In this document: in pieces, positions 1-5,426 of the stretch
How the letters are laid out: the number at the start of each line of letters is the position of its first letter
How positions within the stretch are numbered: the stretch's first letter is position 1
Assembly (NCBI GenBank): GCA_029239935.1
Contig: JARBTY010000196.1
Location: forward strand, 1 to 5,667
Length of the DNA stretch: 5,667 nucleotides
Direction: 5' to 3'
DNA from: Clostridia bacterium
GTDB lineage: Bacteria; Bacillota_A; Clostridia; Lachnospirales; Cellulosilyticaceae
Position numbers and translations under genes: made by a program
The notes under the pieces: model-generated
Seen by the model: only the letters and a program-made list of their open reading frames with translations
The model's database searches: none
What the model was told of the DNA's origin: nothing

Positions 1-132
1 CTTTCTATGAAAGAAATCAGTGCTGAAATAGGTTATATTGATGCAAACTATTTTACGCGGGTCTTTAAAAAATATGAAGGTGTAACTCCTTCAGAATATC
101 GTAATAAATTTTATGTTTATGGGGGAAAATAA
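1..132 (+). CDS. AraC-family transcriptional regulator, C-terminal end (partial; probable YesN-type response regulator)
   Basis: The reading frame is open from the first base and stops with TAA at 130-132, giving 43 residues of a larger protein that begins outside the window. The peptide reads LSMKEISAEIGYIDANYFTR, then VFKKYEGVTPSEYRNKF. This is the second helix-turn-helix and closing helix of the AraC/XylS domain, with the family hallmarks 'EIGY', 'YFTRVFKK' and 'G-TPSEYR'. In Clostridia this domain at the end of a protein next to a TRAP or ABC binding-protein gene usually belongs to a YesN-like response regulator paired with a membrane histidine kinase; that part is inference because the receiver domain is not visible. 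The protein would bind DNA in the cytoplasm and probably controls the transporter genes that follow. The binding-protein gene starts 7 bases after its stop, so the two are very likely co-transcribed. Confidence 0.9.
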   Translation, partial: LSMKEISAEIGYIDANYFTRVFKKYEGVTPSEYRNKFYVYGGK

Positions 133-139
133 AAAAGAG

Positions 140-1138
140 ATGAAAAACATTAAAAGACTATTCATACCTATAGCAGTTGTTTTAATCTTAGGAGGTTGCC
201 AAAGCCATATCATTGATAATGAACAAAATAAAGCTGTTGTTTATTTCAGATTAGCAGAAATTCAGCCGCCAGATCATCCTACAGCTCAAGCAGATCACGA
301 GTTTGCGAGGTTAGTGGAGGAAAAAACCGATGGCCGCATTATTATCAAGGTTTATGATAATGAGGAGTTAGGTCCGGAGATAGAAGTGCTAGATCAAGTT
401 AGAATTGGAGCTATAGACTTTGCCAGATTAAGTACGGGTACAATAGCAGAAATATCATCTCAATTTAATGTGTTGCAGTTACCCTATATTTATCGGGACA
501 GTGATCACATGTGGCAGGTTTTAAACAGTGAAATTGGTGACTATTTTTTAAAGAGCATTGAAGACAAAAAATTAATAGGACTTGCTTGGTATGATGCGGG
601 TGCCCGTAATTTTTATAACAATGTAAAAGAGATAAAAACCAAAGCAGATTTAAAGGGGTTAAAGTTTAGGGTGATGGAAAGTCAACTGATGATGGATATG
701 GCTAATGTTTTAGGGGCATCCGTTATTCCGATGTCTTATGGTGAAGTTTACAGTGCTTTGCAGAGAGATGCTATTGATGGAGCAGAAAACAATTATCCGA
801 GTTATGATACTTCGAGTCACTATGAAGTGGCAAGATATTATACAATTGATGAGCATGTGAGGATGCCGGAAATATTGATAGCTAGCCAAAAGATTCAAAA
901 TCTCATATCTCAGTCAGATCTGGAAATTATTAAAGCCTGCGCGAAAGAATCACAAGCCTTCCAAAGAAAAAAATGGCTTATTAAAGAAAAAGAATCTGAA
1001 CAAAAATTAAGACAGGCGGGAGTGATTATTACTGAAATAGAAAATCGCAGTGAATTTGTGGAGGCGGTCAAGCCACTCTATGATAAATATGCAGGAGAGT
1101 ATTTGGATATCGTAAAAAAAATCCAAGAATTAGATTAG
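140..1138 (+). CDS. DctP-family TRAP-type solute-binding lipoprotein (SBP1), possibly a sensing partner of the adjacent regulator
   Basis: This is an extracytoplasmic binding protein of 332 residues. Start choice: the ATG at 140 opens a clean lipoprotein signal, with K2, K5 and R6, a hydrophobic stretch at 7-17 and lipobox LGGC, Cys20 being the lipidated residue. In-frame ATGs at 113 and 119 only add a charged tail, lie inside the regulator gene and have no ribosome site; a G-rich run at 121-125 lies upstream of 140, though rather far. Family marks: PPDHP near 43-47, LPYIYRD 114-120, Arg156, LKGLKFRV 171-178 with Arg177 (the expected carboxylate-binding arginine), and GEVYSALQRDAIDGAENN 201-218, typical of DctP. 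The Arg156/Arg177/Asn217 spacing agrees with that in sialic-acid protein SiaP, from memory. No DctQ or DctM follows directly. It sits 7 bases behind the regulator and more than 270 bases before the next gene, so its operon partner is the regulator. It may feed ligand to a sensor kinase, or be a second binding protein for the transporter downstream. The DctP call is firm; the sensing role is inference. Confidence 0.9.
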   Translation: MKNIKRLFIPIAVVLILGGCQSHIIDNEQNKAVVYFRLAEIQPPDHPTAQADHEFARLVEEKTDGRIIIKVYDNEELGPEIEVLDQVRIGAIDFARLSTGTIAEISSQFNVLQLPYIYRDSDHMWQVLNSEIGDYFLKSIEDKKLIGLAWYDAGARNFYNNVKEIKTKADLKGLKFRVMESQLMMDMANVLGASVIPMSYGEVYSALQRDAIDGAENNYPSYDTSSHYEVARYYTIDEHVRMPEILIASQKIQNLISQSDLEIIKACAKESQAFQRKKWLIKEKESEQKLRQAGVIITEIENRSEFVEAVKPLYDKYAGEYLDIVKKIQELD

Positions 1139-1172
1139 TTTCAATCAGATGGACAAGATTGTGCTATTAATG

Positions 1173-1195
1173 CAAAATTATCATGCATAAATTTG
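1173..1195 (+). repeat. Quasi-palindrome in the SBP1-dctP gap
   Basis: Arms CAAAATTAT (1173-1181) and ATAAATTTG (1187-1195) are complementary at 8 of 9 positions, around a 5-base centre CATGC. It lies 34 bases after the SBP1 stop and has no T-run after it, so it does not look like an intrinsic terminator. It is AT-rich and could be chance, or a protein-binding site upstream of the dctP promoter. Confidence 0.3.
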
Positions 1196-1255
1196 AAAAC
1201 AACAGGATATTCTTAAAGATATATAAGATAGTCATGTTAATAACCAGATTATTTA

Positions 1256-1285
1256 TTGTGTGCTAAAAACATTTTTTAGTATAAT
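1256..1285 (+). promoter_or_regulatory. Candidate sigma-A promoter A for the dctPQM operon
   Basis: A perfect -10 hexamer TATAAT lies at 1280-1285. The best -35 is TTGTGT at 1256-1261 (3 of 6 matches), with an 18-base spacer. Transcription would begin near 1292, making a leader of about 120 bases that contains the 13-bp and 7-bp inverted repeats before dctP. The weak -35 suits a promoter that needs an activator, such as the AraC-type regulator encoded upstream (inference). A competing candidate is at 1337-1364. Confidence 0.45.
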
Positions 1286-1298
1286 CAATGTATAAGCT

Positions 1299-1338
1299 AA
1301 AACATTGCTGTTTAGTTAATAGGATACAGCAATGTTTT
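1299..1338 (+). terminator. 13-bp perfect inverted repeat: SBP1 terminator or dctP leader hairpin
   Basis: Arm AAAACATTGCTGT (1299-1311) is exactly complementary to ACAGCAATGTTTT (1326-1338), with a 14-base loop. The A-run at the left base and the TTTT at the right base resemble an intrinsic terminator that would end the regulator-SBP1 transcript, 160 bases after the SBP1 stop. The T-run is only four long and followed by GTG, so termination could be partial. If transcription instead starts at the TATAAT box just upstream (1280-1285), this is a stem near the 5' end of the dctP mRNA and might protect it or regulate it. The structure is certain as sequence; the choice between roles is open. Confidence 0.55.
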
Positions 1339-1364
1339 GTGAAAAACCTCTGTTGCACTATAAC
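1337..1364 (+). promoter_or_regulatory. Candidate promoter B for the dctPQM operon
   Basis: TTGTGA at 1337-1342 (4 of 6 matches to the -35 consensus) and TATAAC at 1359-1364 (5 of 6) are separated by 16 bases. Use of this promoter would put the start near 1371 and leave the 13-bp inverted repeat upstream as the terminator of the preceding transcript. The -10 lies inside the 7-bp inverted repeat at 1348-1368, so a protein bound there would block it. Candidate A at 1256-1285 has a better -10 and a poorer -35; I cannot decide between them. Confidence 0.35.
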
Positions 1365-1368
1365 AGAG
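1348..1368 (+). promoter_or_regulatory. 7-bp perfect inverted repeat upstream of dctP (operator or small hairpin)
   Basis: CTCTGTT (1348-1354) and AACAGAG (1362-1368) are exact reverse complements around GCACTAT. The site is 46 bases before the dctP start. As DNA it has the shape of a dimeric repressor operator and overlaps the -10 of candidate promoter B. As RNA it would be the second hairpin of the leader made from candidate promoter A. No known operator family is recognised. Confidence 0.4.
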
Positions 1369-1414
1369 TTGTAAGGAACAATAGATTCATCCATATATTT
1401 ATAGGAGGGGTAAT

Positions 1415-2494
1415 ATGAATAAGAAAATAACAGCAGCACTTTTAAGTACTTTATTAGCATTTTCATTTGCAGGATGTGGTTTGAAAGCACCAGAGGCGCC
1501 AGCAGCACCAGCAGAAACAACAGCACCAGCAGAAACAGCACCAGCAGAAACAGCAGCACCAGAAACAGCAGCAGAACCAGAGGTTACTCTTGTATATGCA
1601 GAAGTTAATCCAATAGACACTATTGTTGGTCAAACAGATACTTTCTTCCAAGAAAAAGTTGCAGAACTTTCAGGTGGAAAGATTAAGATTGATGTTCAGG
1701 CAAGTGGCGTTTTAGGATCAGAAAATGATGTACTTGATGCAATGCTTGGCGGAGGCGGAACAATTGATATGTCTCGTATCTCAGCATTTGGTCTTACAAG
1801 CTACGGCGGAGCAAAGTCACAACTACTTTCTATTCCTTACACATTTGTAAATCGTGAGCATTTTTGGAATTTTGCTACATCTGAGTTAGCACCTGAATTC
1901 CTTATAGAGCCACATGAAAATGGTAATGGTGTAAGAGGTTTATTCTATGGAGAAGAAGGTTTCCGTCACTTCTTTACTAAGGACCCAGTTAACAAGCTTG
2001 AAGACTTAAAAGGTATGAAGCTTAGAGTGGCAAATGACCCTATCATGAATGGTATGGTAGAAGGACTTGGAGCTTCACCTACAGTTGTAGCTTTCGGTGA
2101 ACTTTATTCTGCACTTCAAACTGGTGTAGTAGATGGCGCAGAGCAACCTATCGCTAACTACAAATCAAATGCATTCCAAGAAGTTGCACCAAACATGATT
2201 CTTGATGGTCATACACTTGGCGCAATTCAAGTAATCATTACAGATGAAGCTTGGGACAGCCTTACAGAAGAACAACAGAATATCCTTATGGAAGCTGGTA
2301 AATTAACATCACAATTTAACAGAGAGATTTCTGAAGAAGCTGAAAATAAAGTATTAGAAGAGTTAAAAGCAGGTGGAACTAATATCGTAGAAGTTACTGA
2401 TATTGCACCTTGGCAAGCAGCAGTTAAAGCTACAATTGAGTCTGCTTCAAAAGCCAATGCTGAACTTTATCAAAAAATTATTGACATGAAATAA
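1415..2494 (+). CDS. dctP: DctP-family TRAP transporter solute-binding lipoprotein (SBP2)
   Basis: This is the 359-residue extracellular receptor of the TRAP transporter whose membrane parts follow. The ATG at 1415 is preceded by a strong AGGAGGGG site (1403-1410). Residues 1-21 are a lipoprotein signal with lipobox FAGC, Cys21 being the lipidated residue. Residues 25-55 are a low-complexity Ala/Pro/Glu/Thr linker of APAET-like units that tethers the folded domain to the membrane surface. The binding domain starts near 57 and shows SIPYTF 139-144, Arg184, LKGMKLRV 198-205 with Arg204 (the expected carboxylate clamp), and GELYSALQTGVVDGAEQP 228-245. Where SBP1 and SiaP have Asn in this last motif, SBP2 has Gln244, which may alter ligand preference. 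Leucine is mostly CTT and alanine mostly GCA, unlike SBP1, as expected for strong expression. An 85-base gap with a stable hairpin separates it from dctQ, a usual way to make more receptor than permease. Substrate is not readable; an organic or sugar acid is likely because of the paired arginines. Confidence 0.95.
   Translation: MNKKITAALLSTLLAFSFAGCGLKAPEAPAAPAETTAPAETAPAETAAPETAAEPEVTLVYAEVNPIDTIVGQTDTFFQEKVAELSGGKIKIDVQASGVLGSENDVLDAMLGGGGTIDMSRISAFGLTSYGGAKSQLLSIPYTFVNREHFWNFATSELAPEFLIEPHENGNGVRGLFYGEEGFRHFFTKDPVNKLEDLKGMKLRVANDPIMNGMVEGLGASPTVVAFGELYSALQTGVVDGAEQPIANYKSNAFQEVAPNMILDGHTLGAIQVIITDEAWDSLTEEQQNILMEAGKLTSQFNREISEEAENKVLEELKAGGTNIVEVTDIAPWQAAVKATIESASKANAELYQKIIDMK
1487..1582 (+). 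repeat. Tandem 15-base-like repeats encoding the APAET linker of SBP2
   Basis: Imperfect units of GCACCAGCAGAAACA, some with an extra or missing triplet, are repeated through the linker codons 25-56. Almost only GCA, CCA, GAA and ACA codons are used, so the DNA itself is repetitive. Repeat number could vary by replication slippage in whole codons without breaking the frame. The long reverse-strand readings here are by-products of this composition. Confidence 0.85.
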
Positions 2495-2526
2495 GATTCA
2501 CAAATAGTATTATAGGCTATTATTAT

Positions 2527-2566
2527 AGGCACAGAGGAGGATTACAACCTTTGTGTCTAAATTTTT
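2527..2566 (+). terminator. Hairpin between dctP and dctQ (partial terminator or mRNA-stabilising stem)
   Basis: AGGCACAGAGG (2527-2537) pairs with CCTTTGTGTCT (2548-2558) over 11 bp, including two G-U pairs in RNA, with a 10-base loop. It is followed by AAA and then TTTTT (2562-2566). The three A's between stem and T-run make it weaker than a classic terminator. It lies 32 bases after the dctP stop and ends just before the dctQ ribosome site. A stem at this place commonly protects the 3' end of the receptor mRNA or lets only some polymerases continue, keeping receptor above permease (established for other binding-protein operons; inferred here). Confidence 0.65.
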
Positions 2567-2579
2567 AAGGAGGTAAGGT

Positions 2580-3107
2580 ATGCCTAGCATTTTTAACACA
2601 ATTGATAAGATCAAACCGGCATATGATGTGGTTTATAAATTTATTCTTTTAGTATGTAAACTGCTTTTAGTAGTAGATATTCTTATTACCACGATGGCAG
2701 TGGCCGGTAGATATGTTCCATTTATTCCAGATCCAGCATGGAGTGAAGAAATCGTTTTAACTTGTATGTCCTATTTAGCAGTTCTTTCAGCCGCTTTAGC
2801 TATTAGAAGAAATGCGCATATTCGTATGACAGCATTTGATAGATATTTACCTAAGAAAGTGGTAGCCTATCTGGATATCCTTTCGGACATTGCAGTTTTT
2901 GCACTTGCTGTGGTTATGATAGTAGTAGGGTGGAAATATGCAACACAAATTGGTGCAAAAGGATCTTATATAAGTATGCCGTTTCTTTCAAAGTTCTGGA
3001 TGTATTTCCCGGTTCCCCTTGCAGGTATAGCTATGGTTATATTTGAAATTGAGGCTGTATATAATCATATTAAAGGACTTTTTGTAAAAGAGGAGGTCAT
3101 ACGATGA
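2580..3107 (+). CDS. dctQ: TRAP transporter small membrane subunit DctQ
   Basis: This 175-residue protein is the small integral membrane subunit of a TRAP transporter; it works with DctM and supports docking of the binding protein. The ATG at 2580 has a near-perfect AAGGAGGT site at 2567-2574. Four membrane segments are visible at about 22-43, 57-77, 97-118 and 139-158, the normal number for DctQ. The family motif W-S-E-E (54-57) lies after the first helix, and the loop RRNAHIRM (76-83), typical of DctQ, follows the second. The length is normal. Its stop overlaps the start of dctM as ATGA, indicating translational coupling and equal amounts of the two subunits. Confidence 0.95.
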   Translation: MPSIFNTIDKIKPAYDVVYKFILLVCKLLLVVDILITTMAVAGRYVPFIPDPAWSEEIVLTCMSYLAVLSAALAIRRNAHIRMTAFDRYLPKKVVAYLDILSDIAVFALAVVMIVVGWKYATQIGAKGSYISMPFLSKFWMYFPVPLAGIAMVIFEIEAVYNHIKGLFVKEEVIR

Positions 3108-4396
3108 GTACTGAGGGTATGGCAATATTGATTTTGCTTGGTGGTTTTTTTGTAATGGTATTTTTAAGATTTCCTATTGCTTATGCAGTGGCACTTTCAG
3201 CTTTATTTTCACTTTTGTACCAAGGACTTCCGCTTGCAACTATTGCGCAGCAGATGGTAAAAGGGATTAGTTCTTTCAGTCTTATAGCAGTACCTTTCTT
3301 TATCACAATGGGAGTTCTCATGGGATCGGGTGGTATCTCTGAAAAACTGATTGCGTTAGCGAATGCTTGTGTGGGTTGGATGCGAGGCGGTATGGCGATG
3401 GTAAATATCGTTGCATCATACTTCTTTGGAGGTATTTCTGGTTCTGCAGCTGCAGATACAGCGTCTCTTGGTAGTATTTTAATTCCTATGATGGTAGAAG
3501 AAGGATACGATGATGACTTTTCAACAGCGGTTACCATTACTTCATCCTGTGAAGGACTTTTGGTTCCTCCAAGTCATAACATGGTTATTTATGCAACGAC
3601 TGCAGGTGGTATTTCGGTAGGAAGTCTTTTCCTTGCAGGTTATCTGCCAGCAGCAATATTAGCAGTATCCTTAATGATAGGTTCTTATATCATTTCTGTT
3701 AAAAGAAACTATCCAAAAGGTGCAGCATTCAGCGTGAAGAATTTGTTAAGACAACTTAGTGTTTCTTTTTGGGCACTTGCAGCTGTTCTAATCGTTGTAG
3801 TAGGTGTAGTTGGCGGGATTTTTACAGCTACAGAATCAGCGGCTATTGCAGTTATTTATAGTTTGATTGTCAGTGTGTTTATTTATAAAGGGCTTAACTG
3901 GAAAGGTGTTTGGCGAGTGCTTGGAGATTGTATAGATACACTTGCTATCGTACTCATCTTGATTGCAACCTCTAGTATTTTTGGATTTTGCCTGACACGC
4001 CTAGGCGTTCCAACTTTAGCAGCAAATGCAATTATTTCTCTTACGGATAATCCAATTCTTTTAGCACTGCTTCTAAACGTTATACTTTTAATCCTTGGAT
4101 GTATTATGGACATGTCTCCAATTATATTGATTGCGACTCCAATCTTACTTCCAATTGCAACTTCAATTGGTATTGATCCTATTCAGTTTGGTATTATGAT
4201 GGTCTTAAACTGTGGTATAGGTCTTTTAACACCACCAGTTGGTGCTGTACTATTTATTGGTTCTGCAGTTTCTAAAGTACCGATGGAACGTGTTGTAAAA
4301 GCTACATTACCATTTTATTTATGTATGGTCGTTACACTTTTACTAATTACCTTCATTCCAGGAATTAGTTTATTCATTCCATCTTTATTTAGGTAA
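3104..4396 (+). CDS. dctM: TRAP transporter large membrane subunit DctM
   Basis: This 430-residue, very hydrophobic protein is the transport channel of the TRAP system, which couples solute uptake to an ion gradient (usually sodium). The start overlaps the dctQ stop by four bases and has AGGAGGT at 3091-3097. Family motifs occur in order: FFITMGVLM 65-73, GGISGSAAADTASLG 109-123 in the first re-entrant region, PPSHNMVIYA 155-164, TATESAA 241-247, MDMSPIILIATPILLP 335-350 and TPPVGAVLFIG 376-386. About a dozen membrane segments and re-entrant loops are expected. Length is normal and no frameshift or missing motif is seen. The PPSHN variant, where many DctM proteins have PPSI or similar, may mark a subfamily; I cannot assign its substrate. 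Confidence 0.96.
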   Translation: MSTEGMAILILLGGFFVMVFLRFPIAYAVALSALFSLLYQGLPLATIAQQMVKGISSFSLIAVPFFITMGVLMGSGGISEKLIALANACVGWMRGGMAMVNIVASYFFGGISGSAAADTASLGSILIPMMVEEGYDDDFSTAVTITSSCEGLLVPPSHNMVIYATTAGGISVGSLFLAGYLPAAILAVSLMIGSYIISVKRNYPKGAAFSVKNLLRQLSVSFWALAAVLIVVVGVVGGIFTATESAAIAVIYSLIVSVFIYKGLNWKGVWRVLGDCIDTLAIVLILIATSSIFGFCLTRLGVPTLAANAIISLTDNPILLALLLNVILLILGCIMDMSPIILIATPILLPIATSIGIDPIQFGIMMVLNCGIGLLTPPVGAVLFIGSAVSKVPMERVVKATLPFYLCMVVTLLLITFIPGISLFIPSLFR

Positions 4397-4404
4397 AGAG
4401 AGCT

Positions 4405-4875
4405 ATGAAATATAAGTTCACTTATCAAACAACAGCTTTTGACCTTTGGCGGCTATCGATGTATTCTATTTATAGTTCGATGGTAGGAGGATGTAATATT
4501 ATATTTACTGTTGCCATGTTACTGCTAACGGCGAAGTATTGGGAAGATGTGAACATCTTTATAAAAATACTTTTGATTATTGCTATTTGTTTATTTACGG
4601 TTATTCAGCCTATAGCCGTTTATATGCGGGCGAAAAGACAAGTAAAAACAGTTCCGCATAGTATGGAGATAGGTTTTGATGACTACGGGATTCATATAAA
4701 AACTGAAAATAAAACTTCAGATTTAAAATGGCATACGATAAAAGCAGTATCAAAAAAACTAGGTATGGTTATTATATTTTCAACGACAAAACATGGTTTT
4801 GTACTAACCAATAAAGTGTTAGGTCAACAAAAAAATGACTTTTATGAGTATGTCGTTTCAAAGATTCGAAAGTAA
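4405..4875 (+). CDS. YcxB-like small membrane protein of unknown function
   Basis: This protein has 156 residues, with two membrane segments at about 24-43 and 50-74 and a C-terminal cytosolic domain. The segment at 88-115, with MEIGFDDYGIHI and then SDLKWHTIKAV, matches my recollection of the YcxB-like C-terminal domain (a ligand-free beta-rich domain of unknown role, often written 'DxxGI....S...W..I..V'). It starts 8 bases after the dctM stop with only a weak AGAG-rich site, so translation probably depends on ribosomes finishing dctM. A terminator follows at 4905-4944, so it is the last gene of the transporter operon. A third hydrophobic protein is not part of known TRAP systems; it could be a passenger gene or an accessory. 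The family call is moderately sure; function is unknown. Confidence 0.75.
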   Translation: MKYKFTYQTTAFDLWRLSMYSIYSSMVGGCNIIFTVAMLLLTAKYWEDVNIFIKILLIIAICLFTVIQPIAVYMRAKRQVKTVPHSMEIGFDDYGIHIKTENKTSDLKWHTIKAVSKKLGMVIIFSTTKHGFVLTNKVLGQQKNDFYEYVVSKIRK

Positions 4876-4904
4876 ATATAATCATCTATAATAAAATATA
4901 AAAC

Positions 4905-4944
4905 AAAACCGTATTTACAAAATCGTATTTACGGTTTTATTTTT
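4905..4944 (+). terminator. Intrinsic terminator of the dctPQM-ycxB-like operon
   Basis: AAAACCGTA (4905-4913) is exactly complementary to TACGGTTTT (4930-4938), with a 16-base loop, and the T-rich tract TTTTATTTTT runs 4935-4944. The loop and right arm repeat the sequence CGTATTTAC. It starts 29 bases after the last stop codon. The A-rich left flank means it could also work on the other strand, though no gene is seen facing it. Confidence 0.8.
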
Positions 4945-4950
4945 AATAGG

Positions 4951-4973
4951 TTTAACATAGAAACAATGTTAAA
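4951..4973 (+). promoter_or_regulatory. 8-bp perfect inverted repeat upstream of the cupin gene (possible operator)
   Basis: TTTAACAT (4951-4958) and ATGTTAAA (4966-4973) are exact reverse complements around AGAAACA. It lies just after the operon terminator and about 60 bases upstream of the cupin -35 box. No T-run follows, so it is unlikely to be a second terminator. It may be a regulator site, but the distance is large for simple repression and the sequence matches no operator I recognise. Confidence 0.35.
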
Positions 4974-5033
4974 GATAAAAACCCCCAGCACATCCAAAGA
5001 GTGGAAAGTGTATAGTATTTATTATATTATTAA

Positions 5034-5062
5034 TTGCTATTATTTTTTTAGGGAGTTATAAT
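5034..5062 (+). promoter_or_regulatory. Probable sigma-A promoter of the cupin gene
   Basis: TTGCTA (5034-5039, 4 of 6 matches) and a perfect TATAAT (5057-5062) are spaced by 17 bases, the ideal distance. Transcription would begin near 5069, leaving a leader of under 20 bases that contains the AAGGAG site at 5073-5078. The preceding 85 bases are very AT-rich. Together with terminators on both sides this makes the cupin a single-gene unit. Confidence 0.6.
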
Positions 5063-5085
5063 AGCTGTAAAAAAGGAGCATAATT

Positions 5086-5412
5086 ATGGTAATTAAAGAA
5101 AACGATGCAAAAGTAACTATTTTAAATGACCTTGCAACACGTACATTAATGGTTCATAATGATAAATTAATGATGGTACGTTTTGATTTTAAAAAAGGTG
5201 GTATTGGAGAGCCTCATAGTCATGACATTCATGATCAGGTGGGTTATATTCTATCAGGAAAATTTGAGCTCATGTGTGCAGGTGAGACCACCATTGTAAC
5301 TGCGGGAGACTCTTATGTAGCAAACCCTGGTGTTGTTCACGGGGTTGTGGCACTAGAAGACGGTGCCATCTTAGATGTTTTTACACCAGTTAGAGAAGAA
5401 TTTATTGTCTAA
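5086..5412 (+). CDS. KdgF-like cupin protein (probable uronate linearisation enzyme)
   Basis: This 108-residue, single-domain cupin is about the usual length for KdgF. The ATG at 5086 follows AAGGAG by 7 bases. Metal-site residues are visible as PHSHDIHDQ with His44, His46 and Gln51, and His85 in PGVVHGV. The first cupin motif continues VGYILSGKFELMCAGE (52-67), the second is AGDSYVANPGVVHGVVALED (73-92). The C-terminal D-x-F-x-P-x-R-x-x-F pattern (97-106) is a feature I associate with KdgF, which turns 4,5-unsaturated uronates from pectin or alginate breakdown into the linear keto form in the cytoplasm. Many short cupins are alternatives, so the enzyme name is an inference from motif pattern and length. 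It is transcribed separately from the transporter but would suit a transporter of unsaturated uronates. Confidence 0.8.
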   Translation: MVIKENDAKVTILNDLATRTLMVHNDKLMMVRFDFKKGGIGEPHSHDIHDQVGYILSGKFELMCAGETTIVTAGDSYVANPGVVHGVVALEDGAILDVFTPVREEFIV

Positions 5413-5426
5413 CACTCAATCAAAAT

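Noticed and set aside
113..139. Longer SBP1 starting at the ATG at 113 or 119.
   Set aside because: These starts lie inside the regulator gene, lack a ribosome site, and would put charged residues before an otherwise standard lipoprotein signal beginning at 140.
1139..1414. CcpA-type catabolite (cre) site or a known riboswitch in the dctP upstream region.
   Set aside because: No convincing match to the cre consensus and no recognisable riboswitch core was found by eye.
1263..1651. Reverse-strand open readings rich in Leu/Val, Ala/Gly or Cys/Trp.
   Set aside because: They are other-frame images of the GCA/CCA/ACA linker repeat of dctP; the composition is low-complexity and no ribosome sites support them.
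2508..2530. Ten-base direct repeat TATTATAGGC (2508-2517 and 2521-2530) after dctP.
   Set aside because: Two AT-rich copies only, no flanking mobile or attachment features; most likely a small local duplication.
2534..2560. GAGGAGG at 2534-2540 followed by TTG at 2551, as a possible small leader peptide before dctQ.
   Set aside because: The reading stops after five codons, and the G-rich run is explained by the hairpin stem and loop.
3181..4113. Reverse-strand open readings within dctM.
   Set aside because: They lie wholly inside an intact, motif-rich dctM gene and show no recognisable protein features.
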